Assembly (NCBI GenBank): GCA_035578175.1 | Contig: JAQMRL010000004.1 | Span: forward strand, 40,009,401-40,073,400 | DNA length: 64,000 bases | Source: Catonia carolina | Lineage: Eukaryota > Arthropoda > Insecta > Hemiptera > Achilidae | Reading direction: 5' to 3' | Part shown: positions 22,660 through 33,079 of the stretch, in pieces | Layout: every line of letters starts with the position of its first letter | How positions within the stretch are numbered: position 1 is the stretch's first letter | Translations under genes and position numbers: made by a program | The notes under the pieces: model-generated | Database searches by the model: none | What the model was told of the DNA's origin: nothing | What the model saw: only the letters and a program-made list of their open reading frames with translations

Positions 22660-23565
22660 CTGAACCCAAAATCCTATTCACCGGAAAATACAAGTTATCA
22701 GACCCCTGAATTAAAAAACATGTTTTTCCTATAGCCTTATTTGTAGGAATACACTTTTGTCATAAAATGCCTACTAAGGCCGCAATATTTAGAAAGCCCA
22801 TTTTTTACCGAATTTGATTAGCAAAATACAGAAAATCACTAAATTGACGCTAAATGCTTAAGTGTTGTATAAAAATGTTTGAAATAAAACTTGTAGGTTT
22901 TTTACTTTTCTACAACTTTAATTATCATGCTTTTGCTCTAAAATGTATATTGAGAACACAATCTTAAAAAAACACAATTTTTACTATGAGAGCACAACCT
23001 CCCACGAATTTAGCAGATTTGTTATTAACTCGGTCTTGTAGAGCGTAAAAAATGTTCTACATTAGGGGATTAAAAAAAATCGTAGTACTGTCTGTCTATA
23101 AGTTGATGGCCTCCCACAGAGAGAAGCAAATGGGCCTGCTACTAGCCTTCTCAATAGCATTTTATTATAAAACCACTACTAACTAGTATACTGGACTTGG
23201 TACCTAATGACGTGTTATTAAGAAGGCTAATAACGGGCTGATTCTGCTCCTCTCTGCGGGAGGCCATCAAGTTATAGACAGACAGTAGTCGTTTTGATAA
23301 AATCGCAAAAGAGTAAAAAATTCACGTGAATAAACTACTAAGAACTTCCGGTTGACCGATTTTGATAAACATATTCGTATCGGGTCGCCATGCAGTACTT
23401 AACTTAAGTTTCAAGTTTAAACTTCGTTCAATTATCCATTCTTGAGATATTTTGTTTGCACTCAGACAGACAAATTGCTAAAAACACGTTTTATTCACAT
23501 TTTATTTCAGGGAGCCTGAAAAAGTGTATTTTTGGTGAAAACTCGATTTCAAAAATCAACATAAC
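22660..23565 (+). repeat. Rearranged family A copy carrying a MITE
   Basis: At 22660-22735 a minus-oriented piece (TTCACCGGAAAATACAAG...AACATGTTTTT) abruptly joins a plus-oriented copy beginning in the first internal unit (TACACTTTTGTCATAAAATG). The plus part runs through the second unit to the CGATTTCAAAAATCAACAT end near 23560. It is interrupted at 23088-23285 by a palindromic MITE. The terminal hairpin is lost. Confidence 0.75.
23088..23285. mobile_element. 198-bp palindromic MITE, TA duplication
   Basis: Inserted in family A. Its ends are nearly perfect inverted repeats of about 40 bp, beginning CTGTCTGTCTATAAGTTGAT on the left and, as complement of the right, CTGTCTGTCTATAACTTGAT. The symmetry continues inward (CTACTAGCCTTCTCAATAGC versus TTATTAGCCTTCTTAATAAC). 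TA flanks both sides (23086-23087 and 23286-23287), suggesting Tc1/mariner-type mobilisation. Other family A copies supply the empty site. Non-coding. Confidence 0.85.
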
Positions 23566-23632
23566 AATTGAGCTACAGGAAAGGTGAAATTAAATTTGAA
23601 TGGGCTTTTTTGAGATATTTATTAATTTTCAT

Positions 23633-23790
23633 TGGTCGCCCTGTTGGTGTAGTGGTTAGGTAACTGGCTTCTATGGCGGCGTCGTGGGTTTGATTCCTGT
23701 TCAGATCAGGCATTTTTTCATTACTCTTTTTCATGTATCATCATTTTCCACCGTCTGCATTAGCAGAAATTCCAAAACAGTCAGACATAA
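23633..23790 (+). repeat. tRNA-headed SINE
   Basis: The head has A-box GTTGGTGTAGTGGTTAGG and B-box GGGTTTGATTCC about 40 bp later. The TAACTGGCTTCT phrase is shared with the minus copy at 51056-51128. An AT-rich body follows. The stems do not form a complete cloverleaf, so it is not called a tRNA gene. Confidence 0.7.
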
Positions 23791-24329
23791 AACAAAAAAC
23801 AATTAATTTGCATTACTATTCACGTCTGCCTTAGTGTATAATAATGTAATTAGAATTATAAATTGTTTAAATAATAATGTGTGCGTGCGTATTTAAATGT
23901 GTATATTGTTTATGTATATAAATTTGGATTAATTAAAGAAACATTTATGCACGAACATACATTCTAAAACTGTTATAAATTTAATGAAATTATTTAGACG
24001 GGTAAAAGTATTTATTTCATTCACGTGCGCTTTGAACTGTAATAAAATTAATTCAATTTCATTGATATTTTATCATTTCGATAATTAAAAGATTATAAAT
24101 TATTTGAATGTTACATAAGTGGCTTATTTATTTTACTGTCTTACCGTTATACTATACAAATATATATAATATTTATTACACACGTGAGTTGTGGATATTA
24201 AACAATGTTCAGCGTATAAAAGCTGCGTTATCATTTTTCTCGTATAAATATAAAAATTACATTCTTTTTCGATGAGTGCGAATTTTTCATTTCTTTACTT
24301 TGGCGGCTTCATAACCTATGACTAAAATA
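23791..24329. other. AT-rich stretch, nothing recognised
   Basis: No supported features. Confidence 0.5.
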
Positions 24330-24545
24330 AAGAACCATAATAACAATAACAATAATAATAATCTTTATTCATTATATTACAATTCAACATAAACGCAAAA
24401 TATACAAATTAGTATACAAAATGATGAAATTAAATTACTATAAATTAAACAAAATAGGAATTTTTATAAAATGTGGAAAAATGTATCTCCTTTAGCAAAA
24501 GCTGTAATGGAGGATACCATCAACGAAAATACAATGTCAAAGATG
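24330..24545 (-). mobile_element. LINE-like 3' tail
   Basis: On the minus strand an AATAAA signal is followed by GATTATTATTATTGTTATTG, the pattern of a non-LTR element with an ATT-type tail. Upstream sequence (24545 down to 24370) is non-coding. The lineage is not determined. Confidence 0.4.
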
Positions 24546-24587
24546 TAATAATATAATTATAGCCAATATTAACAAAAAAAATATATA

Positions 24588-25808
24588 CAGATGATTCACG
24601 AAGATATTCAGAAACTTTGGGAGCTCATTGTACATGTAAAAATAATGAAAAAAGTTCATATAAATGTATATGTTATGTACCGATTAGTCACAGTTCACTC
24701 GTGATGTTATCAACAATTTACGAAACTAATATTCATGGGCAGAAGTGTACCTCATGCAACAATTGAACGTTACTATCAACAGCGTTTTAACATTAACGTA
24801 TGGTGTGGTCTTATTCGTGATCAGCTAATTGGACCGTTTATTTTTCAAGAGCGTTTAAAAGGTCAGGCATACTTACAGTTTCTTCAAGAGGAATTACCGA
24901 CATTGCTTGAAGATGTTCATCTTGCAACACGACGCTAGCTGTACTTCCAACATGACGGCGCATCGCCACATTTTTCAAATATTGTTTCCACCTACTTGAA
25001 TCAATAGTTTCCATATAAATGGATCGGTCGTAGAGGTCTTATACGCTGGCCACCCAGGTCACCAGATCATGCGCCATTGGATTTTTGCATGTGGGGATGG
25101 ATGAAGGTGAAAGTTTACGAGGTCAAAGTTAATTCCCGTGAGGGGCAACGTAGACGCATTAATGAAGCTTTTTCGCAGTTAAAGGAAAGCCCTGTTGAAC
25201 TACGGAAAGCAACAAGAGCCATCCTTAAACGAGCAGAAAAATGCATTGAAGTCGGCAGAGACACTTTGAAAATTTAATGTAATTTGGTTGAATAGGTTTA
25301 GATTAATGTTTTCTTGGTTAATTTTACTTTGTACTGTTATGAATACAAATTTACTTAATCAAACATCTATTCGCTTTCCGTGTATTTTATTTACACCGTT
25401 TTGTTCAAAATAAAATTTTCTACAGTTTTATTCAATATTTTTATCTAATTCTTGGTGAAATAACAAAGTTATTGTTACCCAAAGATGAAAATGTGTTTTT
25501 TACTCCATTTTTTGCATTTGACACTGGCTTTCTCAAAAACTACTTAACTTAAAGTTCTGGGACGTATTTTATTCAATTTATCACGTCGAAAACCATAAGA
25601 AACAATTGAATTTGCTCTTTAATCTACCTTACAAGAATTTCAGGAAGACCTCATTTCACCTGGTGAGCTGAAATCCGGGCGAAATCTTTCACTAGCCGTA
25701 ACTCGGTAACGAAGCATTTCCGGACCCATGTTTATATAAACCTTTTTCATTATTTTTACATGTACAATGAGCTCCCAAAGTTTCTGCATATCTTCGTGAA
25801 TCACTCTG
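24588..25808 (+). mobile_element. Deleted Tc1/mariner-superfamily element
   Basis: 1221 bp bounded by TA (24586-24587 and 25809-25810). The inverted ends are about 75 bp and almost identical. The left begins CAGATGATTCACGAAGATAT and the right complement begins CAGAGTGATTCACGAAGATA. Both continue through CTTTGGGAGCTCATTGTAC. The interior holds a transposase catalytic domain with stops, pressed directly against the left end, so the N-terminal DNA-binding region has been deleted. Confidence 0.85.
24679..25277 (+). pseudogene. Mariner-superfamily transposase, DD41D-like
   Basis: One frame yields the first acidic site as TD, stop, SQFTRD (24679-24699). After a shift, FNINVWCGLIRDQLIGPFIF begins in the 24735-24938 frame. 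The same frame continues through two TAG stops (24936-24938 and 25005-25007) to YFQHDGASPHF, RWPPRSPDHAPLDF and MWGWMKVKVYEV, ending at 25277. By my count 41 residues separate the aspartate of QHDGA from that of PLDF, as in the DD41D (rosa/VISITOR-like) group. This assignment is from the count and motif style. The helix-turn-helix domain is absent. It is inactive. Confidence 0.75.
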
Positions 25809-25810
25809 TA

Positions 25811-26240
25811 GTATGTATAAAAATAAAACTGAGATAAAATAAGAATTAATATGAATCACGTCAATCTTTGACCGCAAAGCAGAAACTGATAACTTATCAA
25901 AAGTAACAACAGAAAAAAATTACAAATTACAAGTTTTGCACATATTAACACAAAGAAAAACCAAAAGTTTCATAGATAGTAAATAATGAAAATGAAATAA
26001 ACTAACAACTGAAAAATGTATCTGTATCCTCAACCGTAACCAACCAATCGATCATCAATGTGGAAAAGCGTTTAAAATTTTTAGTATTGTTCATTTACGT
26101 TGGTACGCAGTTGAAGATTTTAGGTACTTAATACAAATAAAACCTTTAAATAAATCAATTTCATTATTCAGGATCAAATCTATACGGAAGGATAAATAAT
26201 TAATAATTGTATTTTATAATTTTATAAATAAATAACAGTT
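25811..26240. other. AT-rich spacer
   Basis: No supported features. Confidence 0.5.
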
Positions 26241-26490
26241 ATAATGCCCATGCCAGACAGGTGGAGTGTTTAATTATTTGCACTCGGTCTGCTAGTTCCA
26301 GGGCTACAAAAAAATAGTTCTCTTTCTTATAACATGGTCAATTACATGACTGAAGCATTTAAGAACAGAAAAGGTAGAGGTATAAAAGACACTAATACTC
26401 AGTGTTATCTCCTCTGAGTGTAATGAATTTCATTATACACCCATGGTGAATGAAGTGAAGGTGTCACTTTGCAAGGAGTGTGAAAAGTAG
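26241..26490 (+). repeat. Family B element, 3'-truncated
   Basis: Runs from CAGACAGGTGGAGTG through the TCTCCTCTGAG block to GAAAAGTAGG, where it is abruptly joined to a family A fragment. The 3' hairpin and tail are missing. Confidence 0.8.
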
Positions 26491-26662
26491 GCACACACAA
26501 CGCGCGCACGCACGCGCAGACCAATCTCTAAAACTTTTTTTTTGGGGTCAGGGGGTATGAAAACGTGTAGATTCGGTGAAAACTCGATTTAGAAAAATCA
26601 ACATGAAAACAATACTTTTCTTCCTACATATTCATATTCATATAGGCAAGAGAAAGTAAAAA
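26491..26662 (+). repeat. Family A 3' fragment
   Basis: Starts in a degenerate CA/CG microsatellite, then GACCAATCTCTAAAA, GAAAACGTGTAGATTCGGTG, the hairpin (with a repeated ATTCAT) and GGCAAGAGAAAGTAAAAA. The junction with family B lies in the repeat, so recombination or insertion at the microsatellite is likely. Confidence 0.85.
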
Positions 26663-27463
26663 TTGACAATAATAAATTGTTTCAAGTACCATTAGAAAGC
26701 TTGTGTGGTTAACGAACAACTTATTCTTAAAAAGTGTGGGATGACATTAAAAAAGAACCAACGGAAAGATGAAGTACTTTGTACACCGGGTTATCAGTTT
26801 TTTGTTTAATTAATTACAGGGCATATTGATTATTTAAACAAAACTGTAGTTTCTTTTACAGCCCGCCTGATACAAATAAATATGATGAATGGATCGATTT
26901 TTATGAATGAACGGGGGTTAATGTCCTTCATGAAAAATTACTAGCAGGAAGAGGAATTCCTCTTTTTCAAGATATGAAATCACTAGACTTGCATCCCATC
27001 AATATTTATCATTTTTATGGGTACATAATTTAATGCGTTTATTTGTTCAGTTTTTCTTTCTTTTACTAAAGCGTTTAAACAATATTGTATTCTTCTTTGT
27101 TTATGTCTGTATCACATTTATTTTATGTGTAGGCCCATTAACTGCATTCGAGCTTGTTAAAAATTAATATTATCATAAATGGTTACTTGATAAGGTTAGA
27201 TTTATATTCATTTTTCTAGTTAAATTATGATAACAGATTATAAGTAAGTTAGATTTTGTTTGTCGTTAAATAGTTACAGACATTTTCAAACAGCATGACA
27301 GTAGTTTAAAATTGTGGATGTACGGTGATACCAGCATGCGGGATTTAGTTTCCGCAATGCTTCCTTTTTCTACTGTTAGAAACAAAGGGTGGGAATTTAT
27401 ATATTTATATTGTTAGTGACAATTAAAGCATATACGTGTTGTAATAACATTTTGCCTGTTTTG
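26663..27463. other. Spacer with one exon-like patch
   Basis: Mostly AT-rich. At 26863-27033 a plus frame reads PPDTNKYDEWIDFYE, stop, TGVNVLHEKLLAGRGIPLFQ, then DMKSLDLHP. It is preceded by a pyrimidine tract and TTTTACAG (26854-26861), as at a 3' splice site. One in-frame TGA interrupts it. I do not recognise the protein. It may be a decayed exon or chance. Confidence 0.25.
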
Positions 27464-27850
27464 GCCATAACAGGCAGTTGAAGTGTTAAATTATTTGCAC
27501 TCGATCTGCTAGTTCGAGGGCTACAAAAAATAGTTTAGTTTCTTATCATATGGTCAGCTAATTATATGACTGAACCATTTAAGAGCATAAGAGGTAGAGG
27601 TGTAAAAGACGCCCGTCAGAGTTAGCTCCTCTGAAAGTAAAATCATAATTGTACAGCCAGACCCTGTAGTGAATGAAGGTGTCATTTTTGCAAGGAGAAA
27701 AGTAGATGCTTTTCGGAGTGCCTGGTATGCTGATAAGCATACTTTTCCACTCAATGAGAAAGGAAATGGTAGAACACCAGACTCCTCGTTTTACTTAGTA
27801 GCCTCTAGAGGTTCAAACTAGCCTTTTGGCTGATGACCTAAACAACAACA
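27464..27850 (+). repeat. Family B element, full length
   Basis: Plus copy from CCATAACAGGCAGTTG to GGCTGATGACCTAAACAACA. It is paired in inverted orientation with the next copy 35 bp away. Confidence 0.88.
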
Positions 27851-27885
27851 GACCTCTGTTACATAAAAAAAGTTTCTTATCATTT

Positions 27886-28094
27886 TTGTTGTTGTTCAGG
27901 TCATCAGCTGAAAGGCTGGTTTGAACATTTAAAGGATTTACTAAGTAAGACGAGAAGTAAGGTGGTTTACCTAGCCTTCCTCACTGAGTGGAAAAGTATA
28001 CTTATCAGCATGCCAGGGTCTCCAAAAAGCATCTACTTTCCATCCTGAAAATGACACCTTCACTTCATTCACCACATGGTCTGGCTGCATAAAC
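27886..28094 (-). repeat. Family B element, truncated
   Basis: Minus copy beginning TTGTTGTTGTTCAGGTCATC and ending near GGTCTGGCTGCATAAAC; the 5' half is missing. With the preceding plus copy it forms a tail-to-tail inverted repeat. Confidence 0.85.
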
Positions 28095-29370
28095 AATAAG
28101 AAACCTGATCTTTTTATACATATTTTTTAAACACAACATTTTTAAATAATTAAAATTTGAAATAAAAAAATAATTTTAGTTTTAAATCAATTAACATTAT
28201 TAAGACATCTTTTAACTATTTTTTATATAAATAATTTTTTACAAATTAACATTTTTTAAATGTTTTTAAAGTATATAAAATCGGATTATCACAGTACGAA
28301 ACAGCTCTTTAATAAATAAACATTCATCAACTTATAAGAAAAATGAAAAATTGTAACATAAATTACAATATTCCTCCGTTAACTTTCATGACTCTTCTCT
28401 TAACATGCAATAAAATAATAAAAATAATTTTAAACATAAAATCATTTTATCTTAATAATTAAATAGATATCCATAATAGGTTTGTATTACTTCAGCATCA
28501 TGATATCTTGTGAATCACTTCCGGATGCGTGGCTCAGGTATTATTGATTGTTAATAAGGTACTGATTAATTAATGACGTTTTTATTATTGCCTACTTGTC
28601 TTTAAAAGGATTTATTTCATTTTTCTTACTGAATCTTTTTTTATATATTCTATTACACATTAAAATCTATTTACTTTTATTTATTTATCAAGGAAATTTT
28701 TAATTTTTATTTAAAGAAAAAAATCAATGAAGCAATAATTGACAAAAATTTCAAAAACCAATTTTCTAGGAAGTCTATTTTCTTCCCTTAGTGTTATCTT
28801 GTTTCTCAACCCCTGAATTGTTGACAGCAATTCTTTATCCGCTTCTTTACCTAAAAGCGTTTTCTTTCATTTCCTTGAATGACGGATTGGTCTATCCCAC
28901 ATTTTCCTTCCCTGATCAATAAATATGTTTTCTGTCGTCTTCGTACCATCCATTTTCAAGTTTTATCAAAATTTTTGCTTCGGATCTTTTTAAATATTCT
29001 TATAATCATCTCATCAATTGCTTTATGTCTTTTTCTGCAATTTCCGTAGAATTTCCTGAAATGGAACAATTTCCGCTCACTTTAAATTCCGGTATTTACT
29101 AATACCTTCATATCTATTTACTTCGAATTTCTTATTCTATCATTTATTACCCCAGTTCACGATTTTCACCTGTAATTCTATAGTTACACCAAAAATTTAC
29201 GGTTAAAGTCATTTGGGCTTTCATGTGGGCTTTTAGATTTAAAATACATATTAAAGGCCTAACATTATACTCGTAATAGTGATATTAGAAATTATTCAAC
29301 CGAATAAATTAGTTTAATGTAAGAAATTTTGTATTGTATGAAGTGGTGTATATTGAACAAGAATAATGAA
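28095..29370. other. AT-rich stretch with a possible LINE scrap
   Basis: No gene. On the minus strand 28960-28840 gives KTTENIFIDQGRKMWDRPIR, vaguely like the basic C-terminal tail of lineage I. The match is too weak for a firm call. Confidence 0.4.
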
Positions 29371-29726
29371 TTTTGTTTAGGTCAACAGCCGAAAGGCTGG
29401 TTTGAACCTCTAGAGGTTTTACTAAGTAAAACGAGGAGTGAGGTGGTTTACCATTGCCTTCCTTACTGAGTGGAAAAGTTTCACTAATCAGCATGCCAGG
29501 CCCTCTGAAAAGCATATATTTTCCACTCTGCAAATGACACTTTCACTTCATTCACCACAGGGTCTGGCTGTATAATGAAATCCATTACTTTCAGACGAGA
29601 TAACTCTGATTAGTGTCTTTTACACCTCTACCTCTTCTGTTCTTAAATGATTCAGTCATTTAATTGGCTGACCATGTGATAAGAAACAGAACTATTTATT
29701 TTAGCCCTGCAACAAACAGATTGATA
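29371..29726 (-). repeat. Family B element, near full length
   Basis: Minus copy from TTTTGTTTAGGTCAACAGCC to TTAGCCCTGCAACAAACAG; the last 35 bp or so of the 5' end are missing. Confidence 0.87.
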
Positions 29727-30195
29727 ATGGATTGACATCAGTGAAATGTTTTAAATAGAAATTCTCGAAAATTGAAATCCATAGAAATGTTTGTTTTTAT
29801 TTTAATTCCTTCTATCACGTTCCAGTTAAGCGTGTGAGAGCGTCTTGATTGTTTGAGAGACTATTAATCGCAGGTATAAATAATTTATGCCTTTGCAATG
29901 TGTTAAAATTTGGATTAGAATGGAATTAGTGTTGTTGGGTCGTTTAGAAATAGTGTCGTTACAGGTACGGTTCTGAATTACGTTAATAATGCATGTGCGT
30001 ACGGGTGGTAGCAAGTGGTTGTGGAAAGGTAAAGCGTTATTTTTATTGCTGAGTGACACGATCTTATTTATAATCGAGTTTAAGTTTCAAATTAATTTTT
30101 AATTAATATCATTGAAGTAATCTAATACTGTAATTTGTGAGAAGTCTATATTTAATTAATTGTAAATTATTATTTGTGTCAATTAATAATTGTTT
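29727..30195. other. Spacer with a locally GC-richer patch
   Basis: 29820-30060 has somewhat higher GC than its surroundings. It contains CGGGTGGTAGCAAGTGGTTG followed by a GTAAAG that could be a 5' splice site. No long plus frame is present; the 77-codon minus frame shows no recognisable domain. Unexplained. Confidence 0.35.
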
Positions 30196-30697
30196 TATTC
30201 ATAACAAGCAGATGGAGTGTTAAATGTTTTGCCTTCGATCTGCTAGTTTCAGGGCTACAAAATATAGTTCTGTTTCTTATCACATAGTCAGCCTGTGAGG
30301 CATTAGTTAAAAAGCAATATCAAAAAACCAATAATGATAATTTTTAAAAAAGCAGTAATGTAGCTTATGAAACATTAGTTATTGCTTTGAACATAGTTCT
30401 GTTTATTATCACATAGTCATTATGATTGAAGCATTTGACAACAGAAGAGGTAGAGGTGTAAAAGATACTGGTCAGAGTTATCTCCTTTGAGAGTATTGAA
30501 TTTCATTATACAGCTAGACCCTGTGGTGAATGAAGTGAAGGTGTTGTTTGCAGGATGGAATCTAGGTACTTTTTGGAGGGCTTGGCATGCTAATAAGCTT
30601 ACTTTTCCACTGAGTGAGAAATCCATTGATAAACCACTTCACTTAGTGAAGGATCTAGAAGTTTAAACTACCCTTTCGGCTGATAACCTAAACAAAA
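30196..30697 (+). repeat. Family B element with internal duplication
   Basis: Plus copy in which a phrase AGTTCTGTTTMTTATCACATAGTCA occurs twice (about 30265-30290 and 30395-30419). Between them is a roughly 100-bp AT-rich insert containing short inverted words (AAAAGCAAT / ATTGCTTTG). It could be a large target duplication or a template switch. The 3' end is degraded (TGATAACCTAAACAAAAC). Confidence 0.75.
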
Positions 30698-32634
30698 CAA
30701 AAATAATTTGTCATAAGTTTAAGTTTATTAAATTTATTATTTATTATACCCAGATCCCGAACGATTCTAGGCTTAGTTGTAACAATATTTTAAATTCATC
30801 GTAAATTTTTAACAAAATACGGTATAATAAATTCTTGTAAAAATCTCGTGTTCCTCAAGATTCAATATTCTGTCTTCTATATTTTTTATAATGCGTTTAG
30901 GAACGGTTTTTAGTATCAATTTGAACTTAAATAACAAATTTTGTTGATTTCAAATTACCCAAATACCAATAATCTTTGCATGCATCTGTGCAAGTTTTAT
31001 CACAATATTATGGGAAGATTATGGGAAAGAAAAGTGGCGAATGATATGGATGAGCCTCTTGAAATTGCATATTTTTTAATGTGACACATAGAAGTTCTGT
31101 AATCTTGATATAATTATATTCGAACACAACTGTGGTGAAACGAACACGGTTAAGAGTTTTGAAAGTAAAGTATGTATTGAATTACATTTACTGAATTTAA
31201 TCGACCGTGAAAGCAGAAATTCTAGAATTACATAAAGTTCCTTACAGCTGTTTAATCCTTTATGTAGTTCAAATGTGTGGTAACTAATGTAGGCTTCAAT
31301 GAACTGTGTGTAGTCTTTGTTTGTCATTTATTTTTGCGGCTTAAGTTGTGGGCAGGTAGTGATTTTCGTTTGAAATATTCGATCGTATTTAAAATGCTAT
31401 GTGAAATATTTCCATAGTATATATACTATACAACGTCGTAAAACCACAAATGATATATTTTTAATAACCCAACAAAGGAAATTTTACAAGAGAAAAATGT
31501 ACATCAATCTTCCGTGTAATCGATTTCAGAGGTTTATATAGTAAAAAACCTCATAACCTTTTATACGTATTTTTAACTCCTACACCAATTTCAAAACCAC
31601 CTACGTTTTTAGAAAATAATACATTTTATATTCTTTATTGTCCGTTGTAAATAAAAGTAAATATATTCAAATTATTAAAAAATTAATGACTGTGGACATA
31701 ATGTTAAATGTTTTATGAAATTTAAAAAAAAAATTATAATTTTCAGGAAGCTACATTATTAATAGGACATTAATTCACAACTAAATATTTTTTGGTTTGA
31801 CCATATTGGAACTAATAAAAATAAAATTTTATTATTTTATTCAATATAAAAATTGAATAAAGTTGTAGAATATTTATTTTAAAACCGTACAAAAATTGAG
31901 GTTAGGATGGATTTGAATAAATTTGAATTTTAATGAAATTTTAAATAGAGGTAACTTTTTTCTCCCACTCAAAATTTCAAAATTTTGTCATAAGTGTTTG
32001 ATTATTCCATTTGTTTTTGTGGATAGGATTGATAGTTTAGTTGTATATGGATACGTAGATTGTTTTATTTGTATTTAGACTATGTATTTTTGTTACAGTC
32101 AATCGCTTTAATACTAGTATTTTTAGTAGTGGAATAGCTAACCGTATAAATTATGATTTTCGAAATTCGATTTCCAGCCAAAATATCACAAGTAGTTTAT
32201 TTTGTAAAGGAAATATTTATGGTATTAAAAATCTTTAAAATAATTTTTCCCTGTGGTAGAAAAGTAAATATGGTTACATTATAATAACTTAATTTGTGTT
32301 TTTGTAATCTATTTACCCAATATTGAAAGGAAGTATCCTCCTCATTTTCACCATGTTCCTTGTTTCCTGCATGCCGTGTCCAATTAAGTACCACTACTCT
32401 CAATGTCATCTCAAAATCGATGTTTTACACTTTGGTGATTTCTTATATCAGTTTGATTTTTTTATGTCACAATGAATCCTCTATCATAGATCGTTCCATA
32501 CCACGTTGTATTTCTGCTAGTTTGCTAATATTCCTTATGTTGAACACCCACATCGTTAACACTAGGAGCACACAAGCATCTATGTAATACTTTAGTCTTC
32601 AAGAATTGTGAAATTTTTTTTCCCAAAAACATTA
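30698..32634. other. AT-rich stretch, nothing recognised
   Basis: About 1.9 kb without recognisable repeats. The overlapping frames at 31076-31327 and 32197-32587 show no domain motif, and I do not call them genes. Confidence 0.45.
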
Positions 32635-33004
32635 TTCCCACGACGTTAGTTTACTATCTGCTAGTAAACTAGTAGCTAGTAAACTCGTCGTTGGAACGAA
32701 CACCTAGCAGCTAGTTTAGTTAAAGCGTTATTCACCAGCTCGTTAGTGACTTTGAAAAAGTTTGATATTACTAGTGCTAGTAGGAGAGAAAAGGTCATGT
32801 GATTGACTAGCGCTAGTAACTAGCTCGGTGTGAACGTTTGTAAACGTTACTAGTTGCTAGTAAACTTTATTTTGTACAGCAATGCACAACAAAACTCATA
32901 TGTTTTCAGAGCACTGGTAGTAAGTAACTAGCTCCGTGGAACCGTCACCGACGTGCTAGTAGGTCATGCTAGTACTGGTAACTAGTAAACTAGCGTCGTG
33001 GGAA
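32635..33004. mobile_element. CTAG-rich MITE
   Basis: 370 bp bounded by TA (32633-32634 and 33005-33006). Inverted ends of about 21 bp: left TTCCCACGACGTTAGTTTAC, right complement TTCCCACGACGCTAGTTTAC. The interior is packed with variants of CTAGTAAACTAG and GCTAGTAACTAGC in both orientations. No frame encodes a transposase. TA plus defined inverted ends suggests cut-and-paste mobilisation; the superfamily is unknown. Confidence 0.75.
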
Positions 33005-33079
33005 TAGGTCTTTATGCTTTACGTTTGGCTGTTTTGTACTATAATTCTAATGCAGGTTATGAAGAGAAATAGATAAAAA

